Shown here: positions 36,832 through 45,512 of the stretch, one piece after another
How positions within the stretch are numbered: position 1 is the first letter of the stretch
Layout of the letters: each line of letters begins with the position of its first letter
Source: Ruminococcus sp. AF41-9
GTDB taxonomy: Bacteria; Bacillota; Clostridia; Lachnospirales; Lachnospiraceae
Length of the DNA: 64,000 bases
Direction of reading: 5' to 3'
Assembly: GCF_003477525.1 (NCBI RefSeq)
Contig: NZ_QUDO01000011.1
Location: 29,158-93,157, forward strand
Position numbers and translations under genes: made by a program
The notes under the pieces: generated by a model
The model's database searches: none
Told to the model about the DNA's origin: nothing
What the model saw: only the letters and a program-made list of their open reading frames with translations

Positions 36832-36867
36832 AGGTGTCTTGACACCTAAATAGTCAGGTAGTATAAT
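36832..36867 (+). promoter_or_regulatory. nadB promoter with overlapping NiaR operator
   Basis: AGGTGTCTTGACACCT (36832-36847) is a perfect palindrome of the NiaR type. The promoter TTGACA (36839-36844), 17 bases, TATAAT (36862-36867) overlaps it, so a bound repressor would cover the -35 element. The niaR gene is in the same cluster. Confidence 0.8.
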
Positions 36868-36919
36868 GGCACAGATAAAAAAGAAAATCCGGTATGATAC
36901 CGGCACGAGGAAAAAGAAA

Positions 36920-38209
36920 ATGAAAGAACGTTATGATGCCATTATTGTGGGAACCGGAGCTGCCGGACTGTACTGTGCACTGAATCTTCCGGAAAAAATG
37001 AATATTCTTCTGATCACCAAACAGGAGGCTGATCAGTCAGATTCTTTTCTGGCGCAGGGTGGAATCTGTATGCTGCGTGGAGAAGATGATTATGAGAATT
37101 ATTTTGAAGATACCATGCGTGCAGGACATTATGAAAATGATAAGAGGGCCGTGGATCTGATGATCCGCAGTTCCAATGATATTATCAGAGATCTTTTGCG
37201 CTATCATGTGGATTTCGCGAGGGATGGTCTGGGAAATCTGGCATTTACCAGAGAGGGAGCACATTCTCAGCCGAGAATTCTTTTTCACGAAGATATTACG
37301 GGAAAAGAGATTACACAGAGTTTGTTAAATGCGGCGAAGACAAGAGAAAATATAGAAATCTGTGAACATATGACAATGGTTGATCTGATTTCTAAGGACA
37401 ATACGGTCTGTGGAATTATTGTGATGGATCAGGAGGAGAATGCAATTCCGGTTTATTCTCAGTTTGTAGTTCTTGCCTGTGGAGGAATCGGAGGGCTTTT
37501 CAAAAACTCAACCAATTTTTCCCATATTGCGGGAGACGGTCTGGGAATTGCTATGAAACATCATGTAGAACTGGAGCATCTGGATTACATACAGATTCAT
37601 CCGACTACGTTGTATTCTCATAAGCCGGGACGACGTTTTCTGGTTTCGGAATCTGTCAGAGGGGAAGGTGCCCTGCTTTATGATAAAAACGGACAGCGTT
37701 TTACCAATGAATTACAGCCAAGGGATCTGCTCAGTCAGAAGATTTTTGAACAGATGGAGAAGGACGGAACGGAGTTTGTGTGGGAAGATATGCGTCCACT
37801 GGGAGAAAAGATGATCATGGAACATTTTCCGCATATTTATGAGCAGTGCGTGGAAGAGGGCTTCGACCCGAGAAAAGAGCCGATTCCGGTTGTTCCGGCT
37901 CAGCATTATTTTATGGGTGGAATTAAAGTTGACCTTGGAAGTAAAACGTCTATGAAAGGTCTTTACGCCTGTGGTGAGACAAGCTGCAATGGCGTTCATG
38001 GTAAAAACCGTCTGGCAAGTAATTCTTTGCTGGAGTCTTTGGTCTTTGCAAGAAAAGCAGCGGATGATATGATATTCGGAGTAGCACCGGAATATGTAAA
38101 AGCGGATGCTGTTGATATAAAAATATATGAAAACAGAGAGGAATTGCTGGGTGGATATCATACAGCAGTTTTAAATGAAATCGAAAGGATGAGAATGAGT
38201 CATGAATGA
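36920..38209 (+). CDS. nadB: L-aspartate oxidase
   Basis: 429-residue flavoprotein that oxidises aspartate to iminoaspartate, the first step of de novo NAD synthesis; in an anaerobe fumarate probably accepts the electrons. FAD-binding VGTGAAGLYCALNL is N-terminal; IHPTTLYSH, RGEGALLYDKNG, GGIKVD and ETSCNGVHGKNRLASNSLLE are conserved substrate and FAD residues. The protein is shorter than E. coli NadB, lacking most of the C-terminal helical domain. The ATG at 36920 is chosen because an earlier in-frame ATG at 36866 overlaps the -10 element. Overlaps nadC by 8 bases. Confidence 0.93.
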   Translation: MKERYDAIIVGTGAAGLYCALNLPEKMNILLITKQEADQSDSFLAQGGICMLRGEDDYENYFEDTMRAGHYENDKRAVDLMIRSSNDIIRDLLRYHVDFARDGLGNLAFTREGAHSQPRILFHEDITGKEITQSLLNAAKTRENIEICEHMTMVDLISKDNTVCGIIVMDQEENAIPVYSQFVVLACGGIGGLFKNSTNFSHIAGDGLGIAMKHHVELEHLDYIQIHPTTLYSHKPGRRFLVSESVRGEGALLYDKNGQRFTNELQPRDLLSQKIFEQMEKDGTEFVWEDMRPLGEKMIMEHFPHIYEQCVEEGFDPRKEPIPVVPAQHYFMGGIKVDLGSKTSMKGLYACGETSCNGVHGKNRLASNSLLESLVFARKAADDMIFGVAPEYVKADAVDIKIYENREELLGGYHTAVLNEIERMRMSHE

Positions 38210-39056
38210 TATTACAATGAAAATGCAGGCGGATCAGTTAATTCGTATGGCACTTCAGGAGGACATTACAAGTGAGGATGTTTCCACAAATGCGGTGATG
38301 CGCAGTGCAGTCAAAGGAACTGTAGATCTTATCGCAAAGGAAGATGGAATCATTGCCGGACTGGATGTGTATGCAAGAGTATTCCGGATCCTGGATGAGA
38401 AAACAGAAGTTCATTTTAATTTCAAAGATGGAGATGCAGTGAAAAAGGGTGATCTTCTTGCTACAGTAAACGGAGACATTCGTGTACTGCTTTCCGGAGA
38501 AAGAGTGGCTCTGAATTACCTTCAGAGAATGAGCGGTATCGCTACTTACACCAGCCAGGTTGCCAAACTTCTTGAAGGAAGCAAAGTGACACTTCTGGAT
38601 ACCAGAAAGACCACACCGAACTGCCGTGTGTTTGAGAAATATGCGGTACGTGTAGGGGGCGGATGCAATCACAGATATAATCTTTCTGACGGTGTTCTGC
38701 TCAAGGATAATCATATCGGAGCTGCCGGAAGTGTTGCGAAAGCAGTTGCCATGGCGAAGGAATATGCACCATTTGTCCGTAAGATTGAAATCGAAGTAGA
38801 GACAATGGATCAGGTAAAAGAAGCAGTGGAAGCAGGGGCAGATATCATCATGCTCGATAATATGACACCGGAAATGATGAAAGAAGCGGTAAATTTTATC
38901 GATGGTCGTGCACAGACGGAATGCTCCGGAAATATTACAAAAGAAAATATTCAGAAAATCCTGGAGACAGGTGTTGATTTCGTTTCCAGCGGTGCACTGA
39001 CACACTCCGCACCGATTCTGGATATCTCTATGAAAAATCTTCATGCAGTTGAGTAA
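38202..39056 (+). CDS. nadC: Nicotinate-nucleotide pyrophosphorylase (quinolinate phosphoribosyltransferase)
   Basis: 284 residues. Converts quinolinate and PRPP to nicotinate mononucleotide and CO2. LLDTRKTTPNCRVFEKYAV, GGGCNHRYNLSDGVLLKDNH and IMLDNMTPEMM are the active-site segments, and FVSSGALTHSAPILDISMK the C-terminal phosphate-binding part. Its start lies within the end of nadB, so the two are translationally coupled. Length is typical for the family. Confidence 0.96.
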   Translation: MNDITMKMQADQLIRMALQEDITSEDVSTNAVMRSAVKGTVDLIAKEDGIIAGLDVYARVFRILDEKTEVHFNFKDGDAVKKGDLLATVNGDIRVLLSGERVALNYLQRMSGIATYTSQVAKLLEGSKVTLLDTRKTTPNCRVFEKYAVRVGGGCNHRYNLSDGVLLKDNHIGAAGSVAKAVAMAKEYAPFVRKIEIEVETMDQVKEAVEAGADIIMLDNMTPEMMKEAVNFIDGRAQTECSGNITKENIQKILETGVDFVSSGALTHSAPILDISMKNLHAVE

Positions 39057-39303
39057 TAAATAATCTGTTTTGTAAGGATGTTACGGTTTATTTTATTTCC
39101 AGTGATATGATTGGAAGGTATATAATTTGCGTCAGCCATATAAATTTGTGTGAAATATTTTATGTTTTCTGTTACTATGTATTTCAGAGAGTTGACAGTA
39201 TGGTATCAGGACAGGGGAGAATACTTCCTGATTCTGATATCATGTAATCGGTAACGTTTATTACAGACTATTTTTATCATTCATTATAGAAAGGATTTTA
39301 TTT

Positions 39304-39846
39304 ATGAATACTGCACAGAGAAGAAACGAAATCTTAAAACTCCTTCATCAGGCTGAAAAACCGGTGGCAGCCAGAGCACTGGCATCACAGTTTGGGGTAA
39401 GCAGGCAGGTGATTGTACAGGATATGGCGGTGATCCGTGCCTCTACACCGGGGATTCTCTCTACTACCAAAGGGTATGTGCTGCAGCAGGACAAAGATAT
39501 TGCATGTACCAGAGAATTTAAGGTGCGTCATGGACAGGAGCAGGCAGCGGAGGAACTGAACCTGATCGTAGACTGTGGAGGGCGTGTCAAAAATATCAGC
39601 ATCAGCCACAGAGTCTATGGACGTGTCAGTGCAGAAATGGATATCCGATCCAGACAGGATGTCAATGAATTTATACAGGCGATCAACAGCAGCCGTTCTA
39701 CGGTTTTGAGCAGTGCGACTTCCGGATATCATTATCATCTGGTGGAAGCTGCCAGCCAGGAGAGACTTGATCTGATCGGAGAGCAACTGGAAAAAGCAGG
39801 ATTCCTCGCCCCGCTTCAGCCCTGGGAAAAAGAAAATCAGGAATGA
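39304..39846 (+). CDS. niaR: NiaR-type transcriptional repressor of NAD synthesis
   Basis: 180 residues: an N-terminal helix-turn-helix (HTH_11; RALASQFGVSRQVIVQDMAV) and a C-terminal 3H domain (about 75-170) whose three histidines can be seen in VRHGQEQAAEEL, ISHRVYGRVSAEMD and SGYHYHLVEAAS. In Firmicutes this protein binds niacin and represses NAD-synthesis genes. It lies between nadC and nadA, and a matching palindrome sits on the nadB promoter 2.4 kb upstream, so autoregulation of the cluster is likely. AGAAAGGA precedes the ATG. Confidence 0.92.
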   Translation: MNTAQRRNEILKLLHQAEKPVAARALASQFGVSRQVIVQDMAVIRASTPGILSTTKGYVLQQDKDIACTREFKVRHGQEQAAEELNLIVDCGGRVKNISISHRVYGRVSAEMDIRSRQDVNEFIQAINSSRSTVLSSATSGYHYHLVEAASQERLDLIGEQLEKAGFLAPLQPWEKENQE

Positions 39847-39952
39847 AGACTGGTAATGAAGATGGGGAATAAAAATCCAAAGGGGAAACCGGAAAGAATC
39901 AATCAGGAATAAGAGTAATAAAACAGGAATAGAAGAAAAGGAAATAATCAAG

Positions 39953-40869
39953 ATGACAATAGCAGAAATTCAGCAGGAAATCCTGCGGATGAAAAAGGAA
40001 AAAGATATCTGTATTCTCGCACATGCATATCAGGGTCAGGAAATTCTGGAAGTGGCAGATTACACGGGAGATTCCTATGGCCTGAGTGTACAGGCTTCCA
40101 AAAGAGACTGCAGCGGTGTGATCATGTGCGGTGTTCGTTTTATGGCAGAAACCTGCAAAGTTTTAAGCCCGGAAAAAGAGTATGGCTTGCAAATCCTGTT
40201 GCGGGCTGTCCGATGGCTGAGCAGCTTGATCTGGAAGGTCTGCGCGAATTAAAAGCACAGTATCCGGATTATGCAGTGGTTGCATACATCAATACAACCT
40301 CAGAGCTGAAAACGGAATGTGATGTATGTGTCACTTCTTCTTCGGCAGTGGAAATCTGTAAAAAACTCGAGCAGGATAAAATCTTATTTATCCCGGATCC
40401 GAATCTGGGACACTATGTAGCAGAAAAACTTCCGGAAAAAACCTTTGCATTCTACAGAGGCGGATGTCCGAGACATATCGTGGTAAGTGCAAAAGACGTA
40501 GAAAAAGCCCGTGCAGCACACCCGGATGCTCTTTTCCTGGTACACCCGGAATGCCGTCAGGAAGTAGTAGAGCAGGCTGACTTCGTAGGTTCTACCACAG
40601 GAATCATGGAATTTGCAAAAAAATCCGAACATAAAGAATTTATCATCGGAACAGAAAACAGTATCGTAGAACATCTCCAGTTTGCCTGTCCTGATAAAAA
40701 ATTCTACCCGGTTACCGTACAGCTCACCTGCATGAATATGAAGGTAACAACTCTTATGGACATCTATAACTGTCTCAAAGGAACTGGCGGAGAAGAAATC
40801 TTCCTCCCGCAGAATGTTATGGAAGGCGCCGGAAGATGCATCCACAGAATGGTAGAACTGGGTGGATGA
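39953..40869 (+). pseudogene. nadA: Quinolinate synthase gene, apparently frameshifted
   Basis: The first frame reads through ILAHAYQGQEILEVAD and CGVRFMAETCKVLSPEKE; the second continues VWLANPVAGCPMAEQ to the C terminus with HPECRQEVVEQAD, STTGIMEF and the 4Fe-4S ligand motifs. The break is at 40178-40183, where one G appears missing (GAGGTATGG expected, GAGTATGG present). Restoring it gives 305 residues, the normal length, with all three cluster Cys regions. NadA condenses iminoaspartate with dihydroxyacetone phosphate. Since nadB and nadC are intact, an assembly indel is more likely than true loss. Confidence 0.9.
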
Positions 40870-40910
40870 GAATCTGAAAAACTGCTGCATATAACACGGC
40901 TATTCCTGCT

Positions 40911-40970
40911 TGCTGTTCATATGCTGCTATCACGCGGGATGTTTTGGCATGAATGTGCCAAAATCCCGAT
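40911..40970. repeat. Interspersed hairpin repeat, left-half copy
   Basis: GCTGTTCATATGCTGCTATC, then TTTTGGCATGAATGTGCCAA and AATCCCG, matching the left half of the 23254 copy including its internal hairpin. Confidence 0.7.
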
Positions 40971-41101
40971 TCCTGTTATATTTTCCGCTGGTCATAATAA
41001 GAGAAAATTGGTACAATAGTAAGGCATCATACAGATGTTACAGATTGCTTCGCCGGAAAGCAATTCCTGGTATCAATTATAATATTATCAGAGGTAGAAA
41101 A

Positions 41102-42088
41102 TTGAAGAAAATACAGGAAGACATTAAAACAGGAAATTTCAGACAGGCATATCTGCTCTACGGAGAAGAAACATACCTGAAACAACAGTATAAACAGAAT
41201 CTGGCAAAGGCCCTGAATCCGGACGGTGACACTATGAACTTCAGTCATTATGAAGGAAAAGGGATTGATGTAAAACAGCTCATTGATCTCTGCGAAACCA
41301 TGCCGTTTTTCGCTGACCGCAGAGTGATCCTTCTGGAAGATACCGGATTCTTCAAAAATAAATGCGATGAACTTGCAGATTACATGAAAGAACTCCCGGA
41401 ATATCTCTGCCTGATTTTCGCAGAGTCCGAAGTAGACAAGAGAAGCCGCATGTATAAAGCAGTCAAAAGCTGTGGCATGATTGAAGAATTTGCCAGACAG
41501 GATGAAAAAACGCTGATGCGCTGGGCAGCAGGAATCCTCGGGAAAGCAGGGCGGAAAATTACCCAGAGAGATATGGAACTTCTTCTGACTAAGACAGGAA
41601 CCGATATGGGAAATCTCCGTATGGAACTGGAAAAACTGATCAGCTACACAGAAGGGAAGGACATTGTCACAGCAGAAGATATCGAAGAAATCTGCACTAC
41701 CCAGACAACCAACCGCATTTTCGACATGGTCCGCGCAGTAACAGAAAAAAATCAGAAACGTGCTCTGGACCTCTACTACGACCTTCTGACCCTGAAAGAA
41801 CCACCAATGAGAATTCTCTTTCTTCTGGCGAAACAGTACCGTCAGCTCCTGCAGGCGAAACAGTTCGCAGCAGCCGGACTTGCACAGACCGAAATCGCTT
41901 CCAAACTCGGTGTCCCCGCATTCGTCGTGCGAAACATCTCCACCTGCGCCAGAGCCTACACAGTCTCTGAACTCGAACAGGCGGTCGCAGATTTCGTAGA
42001 TGCCGAAGAAGCCGTCAAAACCGGACGTCTCGAGGATAAACTGAGCGTAGAACTTCTTATTATCAAATACAGCAGTAAAGTAAGTTAA
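41102..42088 (+). CDS. holA: DNA polymerase III delta subunit
   Basis: 328 residues. Opens the sliding clamp within the clamp loader. The N-terminal domain (QAYLLYGEETYLKQQYKQ), a mid domain with CLIFAESEVDKRSRMYKAVK and LLTKTGTDMGNLRMELEKL, and the C-terminal collar domain (KEPPMRILFLLAKQYRQLLQ) follow the HolA pattern. The TTG start at 41102 after AGAGGTAG is chosen because homology begins there; the upstream in-frame stretch is repeat-derived. rpsT lies next on the other strand, the common Firmicute order. Confidence 0.93.
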   Translation: MKKIQEDIKTGNFRQAYLLYGEETYLKQQYKQNLAKALNPDGDTMNFSHYEGKGIDVKQLIDLCETMPFFADRRVILLEDTGFFKNKCDELADYMKELPEYLCLIFAESEVDKRSRMYKAVKSCGMIEEFARQDEKTLMRWAAGILGKAGRKITQRDMELLLTKTGTDMGNLRMELEKLISYTEGKDIVTAEDIEEICTTQTTNRIFDMVRAVTEKNQKRALDLYYDLLTLKEPPMRILFLLAKQYRQLLQAKQFAAAGLAQTEIASKLGVPAFVVRNISTCARAYTVSELEQAVADFVDAEEAVKTGRLEDKLSVELLIIKYSSKVS

Positions 42089-42357
42089 CCCGTTGTGCCA
42101 GATCATAAGTTAGGATAAATCCCCACCTGTAAGTCAAGCGGATATTCGCAATCCGCTTCGCTACTTGCTCATAACCAAATAACTGCTCCGCAGTTTATCA
42201 GAAGGCGCTTGCACGCCTCCTGATACAAACAAGTCCCCACCCACTGCTTATTGCTTTTCGCAATTGAAGCAGGGGACTTACTTGATTTGGTTAAAAAAGC
42301 AGGGTGGGGACTTGTTTTGCTGTGTGTAAAAAAGAATAATAAAAAAGAATAATAAAA
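42089..42357. repeat. Repeat-rich gap after holA
   Basis: Contains GTCAAGCGGATATTCGCAAT (42133-, second copy of the 10519 repeat, inverted), the CCACTGCTTATTGCTTTTCG copy at 42238-42277, and flanking inverted ACAAGTCCCCACC (42229-42241) / GGTGGGGACTTGT (42303-42315). No reading frame of note. Confidence 0.65.
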
Positions 42358-42359
42358 AA

Positions 42360-42387
42360 GACAGCCACATGACGGTGATGGCTGTCC
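42360..42387 (-). terminator. rpsT terminator
   Basis: GACAGCCA and TGGCTGTC form a stem with a CATGACGGTGA loop; on the minus strand it is followed by TTTTTTA. Confidence 0.8.
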
Positions 42388-42440
42388 TTTTAATTATAAG
42401 CTTATAATTAAAACTAAAATTTTTAATTTATTGATTCGAA

Positions 42441-42704
42441 TTAGTCAATGCTGTTAACAGCTTTAGCTAAACGAGCAACTTTTCTTGCACAGTTGTTTTT
42501 ATGATAAACACCTTTAGATGTAGCTTTGCTGATTGTGGAAACAGCATCTTTTAATGCTACTTCTGCAGCTGCTTTATCTTTGCTTGCTACTGCTGCTTCA
42601 ACTTTCTTAATAGAAGTCTTAACTGCAGATTTGATAGATTTGTTTCTAGCTGCTTTTGTTCTGTTTACTAAAATTCTTTTCTTAGCAGATTTAATGTTAG
42701 CCAA
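42441..42704 (-). CDS. rpsT: 30S ribosomal protein S20
   Basis: 87 residues, helical and Lys/Ala-rich, binding 16S rRNA at the bottom of the 30S body. [13 protein letters not shown] at the N terminus and the final [13 protein letters not shown] are typical. The TTG start at 42704 is well spaced from GGAGGTG; an earlier in-frame ATG at 42719 precedes that site and is unlikely. Non-AUG starts are common for rpsT and relate to its autoregulation in E. coli; the same could apply here. Confidence 0.96.
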   Translation of the reverse strand: MANIKSAKKRILVNRTKAARNKSIKSAVKTSIKKVEAAVASKDKAAAEVALKDAVSTISKATSKGVYHKNNCARKVARLAKAVNSID

Positions 42705-42968
42705 TTCGTACACCTCCAATTTAATTCTGTAATTATTATACTCCAGTCATAGAAACAGACACGGGCGCTTCTATGAACATGCTTATATATATTATCCCAA
42801 TTACTTTATCTTGTCAATACATATTTCCACAAAAAAAGCGAAAAATATAGAAAAACAAGTGCTGTTAAGAAGCCGGTGAGCAGTAACAGACAGGTTATTC
42901 TCCGGCACAGAATCAGCAACACATAAAATATTTGCAGACTTTTATAAAAAGGAAGGAGAATCACAGGC

Positions 42969-43883
42969 ATGGCGGGAAATTACAAAATCAGAACAGACCT
43001 TGCTCTGGAAACAACCGAACGCTTCACAGAAGAAAATGTAGAAGTCCGTGGTGTGGAAATTCAGGAAAACTACGATGAAGAAAAAGACATCAAAACAACC
43101 ACAGTCAGGATTACCACTGAAAACGGTGCCCGGACCATGGGCCGCCCACAGGGGACCTACATTACCATCGAAGCACCGGGTCTTTCCGTACACGACGAAG
43201 ATTACCACAGAGAAATTTCCGGAGAAATCGCACGGCACCTCAGAAAACTGCTCCATTTGGAAAAAGAACAGTCCATTCTGGTAGTAGGACTCGGAAATTC
43301 AGCCATCACCGCCGACTCCCTCGGTCCCCATGTAGTAGAGAATCTCAACATCACCAGACATATGATCCGTGAATATGGCCTGCAAAGCTTTGGCAAAGAA
43401 AAAATGCACCGCACCAGCGGAATCATTCCCGGGGTAATGGCGCAGACCGGAATGGAAACCTCAGAGATCATACAGGGAATCGTGGCAGAAACGAAACCAG
43501 ACGTAGTCATTGCCATCGACGCACTCGCAGCCAGAAGTACCAGACGCCTGAACCGAACCATCCAGATCACAGACACTGGGATCAATCCGGGCTCCGGTGT
43601 GGGAAACCACCGCACAGGACTGACAGAAGAAAATCTCCAGGTAAAAGTAATCGGAATCGGAGTCCCCACAGTCGTAGACGCAGCCACCATCGTCCACGAC
43701 TCCATGGCTCACCTGCTGGAAGCCCTGGATGAAACCGAACAGAAAGAATTCCTCGAAGAAATGATCGCCCCGAACCTCCACACCATGTTCGTCACCCCCA
43801 AAGACGTAGACGAAACCATAAAATACCTCAGCTTCACCATCTCCGAAGGACTCAATATCGCATTCGAAGAAGCCGATGAGTAA
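42969..43883 (+). CDS. gpr: Germination protease (GPR endopeptidase)
   Basis: 304 residues of the A25 aspartic-like protease family that degrades small acid-soluble spore proteins at germination. The N-terminal propeptide segment (RTDLALETTERF) contains the usual cleavage area; ILVVGLGNSAITADSLGPHVVE, PGVMAQTGMET, VVIAIDALAARS and GINPGSGVGNHR hold the active-site acids. AAGGAAGGAG precedes the ATG. Followed by spoIIP, as in most spore formers. Strong evidence that the organism sporulates or descends from spore formers. Confidence 0.96.
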   Translation: MAGNYKIRTDLALETTERFTEENVEVRGVEIQENYDEEKDIKTTTVRITTENGARTMGRPQGTYITIEAPGLSVHDEDYHREISGEIARHLRKLLHLEKEQSILVVGLGNSAITADSLGPHVVENLNITRHMIREYGLQSFGKEKMHRTSGIIPGVMAQTGMETSEIIQGIVAETKPDVVIAIDALAARSTRRLNRTIQITDTGINPGSGVGNHRTGLTEENLQVKVIGIGVPTVVDAATIVHDSMAHLLEALDETEQKEFLEEMIAPNLHTMFVTPKDVDETIKYLSFTISEGLNIAFEEADE

Positions 43884-43907
43884 TGAAACCGCCAGTCCAA
43901 TGTATAC

Positions 43908-43936
43908 TCATATTTGTAAAGCCATATTCATAGGAT
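43908..43936 (+). promoter_or_regulatory. Possible sigma-E promoter of spoIIP
   Basis: TCATATT (43908-43914), 14 bases, CATAGGAT (43929-43936) resemble the mother-cell sigma-E -35 and -10 patterns, with two mismatches in the -10. Known sigma-E control of spoIIP makes it plausible. Confidence 0.3.
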
Positions 43937-43955
43937 AACTTAAGAGGTGATCTGT

Positions 43956-45302
43956 GTGACAAATTTTCAGAAAGCGTTCTGCATTGTGCTGAGCATGTGC
44001 TTTTTTACTGTTCTGGCAGTGCTGCCAGGCACGCTTTTTACAGGAGAAAATGTGTACAGGCATCTGCCCTTGTACCGCTTTCTGGAAAAAAAGGCCCAAA
44101 TATATCCCTATGAGGACCGGGAAACCTACGAAAAAATTGCCGGAGAAAACGGCAGATATCTTGGCGAACAAGCCCAGTCCGAACAGAAAACTGCCAGATC
44201 AGGAGAAAAAAACGAAACAAAAGAAACAGAAGAAAATCAAAAAGAAAAAATAACAGCAAAATCAACACCAACCGCTGCACCGGAGAAAAAAATAAAAACA
44301 TCAAAATCATCGAAATCCAGGAAAGGTACTGAGATATCTCCAACTCCACAAATATCAACATCATTATCAGAAGAACCGGAAATTCACAATTCCATTTATA
44401 ACTCTAATTCTGATTCCACCACAGAAACTATGGCAGGTGCGGGAAACGCATCTACAGGCAATGCTTCTACAGGTAATGCATCTATAGGCAATGCCTCTCC
44501 GGGCAATACTTCTGTACTTCCCCATCCAGCCATTGACCTTTCGCCAGCAAAACTTGCAGATTATGACTACTTACTGGGACAATTTTACATTATAGATTCC
44601 AATACAGAGACAAATTCTTACCAAATCAACGCGGAGGACTTTTTACAACAGGATTTTACAATTTCTAAAGATACAGACACTCCCCAAATACTGATCTACC
44701 ACAGCCATTCACAGGAAACTTTTGCAGATTCCAGAGAAGGAAAAGAAGAGGACACGATCGTAGGAGTAGGAGATTATCTGACACAGCTACTGACAGAAAC
44801 CTACGGATATCAGGTTATTCACCTGAAAGAACAGTTTGACATGGCAGGCGGAGAGCTGGATCGCAGTGCGGCCTATGATTATGCCAGAGCCTACCTTGAA
44901 CCCTTCCTTCAGGAAAATCCGGATATCCAGGTGATCATAGACCTCCATCGCGATGGAGTCCCGGAAGGCCGTCATCTTGTAACCGAAATCAATGGAAAAC
45001 CAACTGCTCAGATACTTTTTTACAATGGACTGAGCTACACCACATCCAAAGGCACTCTGGACTATCTTCCCAACCCCTACATACAGCAAAACCTCGCCTT
45101 CTCCTTTCAACTCGAATACCAGGCAGCAGAATACTATCCCGAATTTTACCGCGGAATCTATCTTGCAGGTTACCGCTACAATCTCCATCTCCGTCCACGC
45201 TCCCTTCTCCTTGAAGCAGGAGCACAGACCAACACTGTTCAGGAAGTTAAAAACGCCATGGAACCCTTCGCAGATATCCTGGATAAAGTTTTGCAGGGGT
45301 AA
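43956..45302 (+). CDS. spoIIP: Stage II sporulation protein P
   Basis: 448 residues. A single N-terminal membrane helix (VLSMCFFTVLAVLPGTLF), a long low-complexity Lys/Glu/Ser/Thr linker (about 60-175) with four GNAS-type repeats, and a C-terminal cell-wall hydrolase domain with LIYHSHSQETF and IIDLHRDGV, whose His and acidic residues bind the metal. SpoIIP degrades peptidoglycan during engulfment with SpoIID and SpoIIM. GTG 43956 is chosen because AAGAGGTG lies 6 bases before it. Located directly after gpr, the usual order. Confidence 0.94.
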   Translation: MTNFQKAFCIVLSMCFFTVLAVLPGTLFTGENVYRHLPLYRFLEKKAQIYPYEDRETYEKIAGENGRYLGEQAQSEQKTARSGEKNETKETEENQKEKITAKSTPTAAPEKKIKTSKSSKSRKGTEISPTPQISTSLSEEPEIHNSIYNSNSDSTTETMAGAGNASTGNASTGNASIGNASPGNTSVLPHPAIDLSPAKLADYDYLLGQFYIIDSNTETNSYQINAEDFLQQDFTISKDTDTPQILIYHSHSQETFADSREGKEEDTIVGVGDYLTQLLTETYGYQVIHLKEQFDMAGGELDRSAAYDYARAYLEPFLQENPDIQVIIDLHRDGVPEGRHLVTEINGKPTAQILFYNGLSYTTSKGTLDYLPNPYIQQNLAFSFQLEYQAAEYYPEFYRGIYLAGYRYNLHLRPRSLLLEAGAQTNTVQEVKNAMEPFADILDKVLQG

Positions 45303-45344
45303 AGGAAACCGCCCAGGAAAAAAGAACTGTTTCTGAGCGTCCGT

Positions 45345-45392
45345 CTCGAGTGTTACTGTTCACTCCGTTCTCAGTAACACTCTCGATTTTTC
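45345..45392 (+). terminator. spoIIP terminator formed by an interspersed repeat copy
   Basis: CGAGTGTTACTG pairs with CAGTAACACTCTCG and is followed by ATTTTTC. The loop and stem GTTACTGTTCACTCCGTTCT (45352 onward) are the inverted right end of the 23254 repeat, so the repeat appears to act as the terminator. Confidence 0.65.
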
Positions 45393-45512
45393 TCTATAAA
45401 AACCCGTAAATAACAAGGATGACAAAGCCCCTCTCAATATGTTATAATACAAAATTAGCAAGCAAATAAACAATTAAGAATATAAGAAAAGAACTTAGGA
45501 GGTACTTCCTGA

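Noticed and set aside
44440..44520. GNAS repeats in spoIIP as a separate mobile or phase-variable element
   Set aside because: They are only four short units within an already low-complexity linker and keep frame, so they look like ordinary linker drift.
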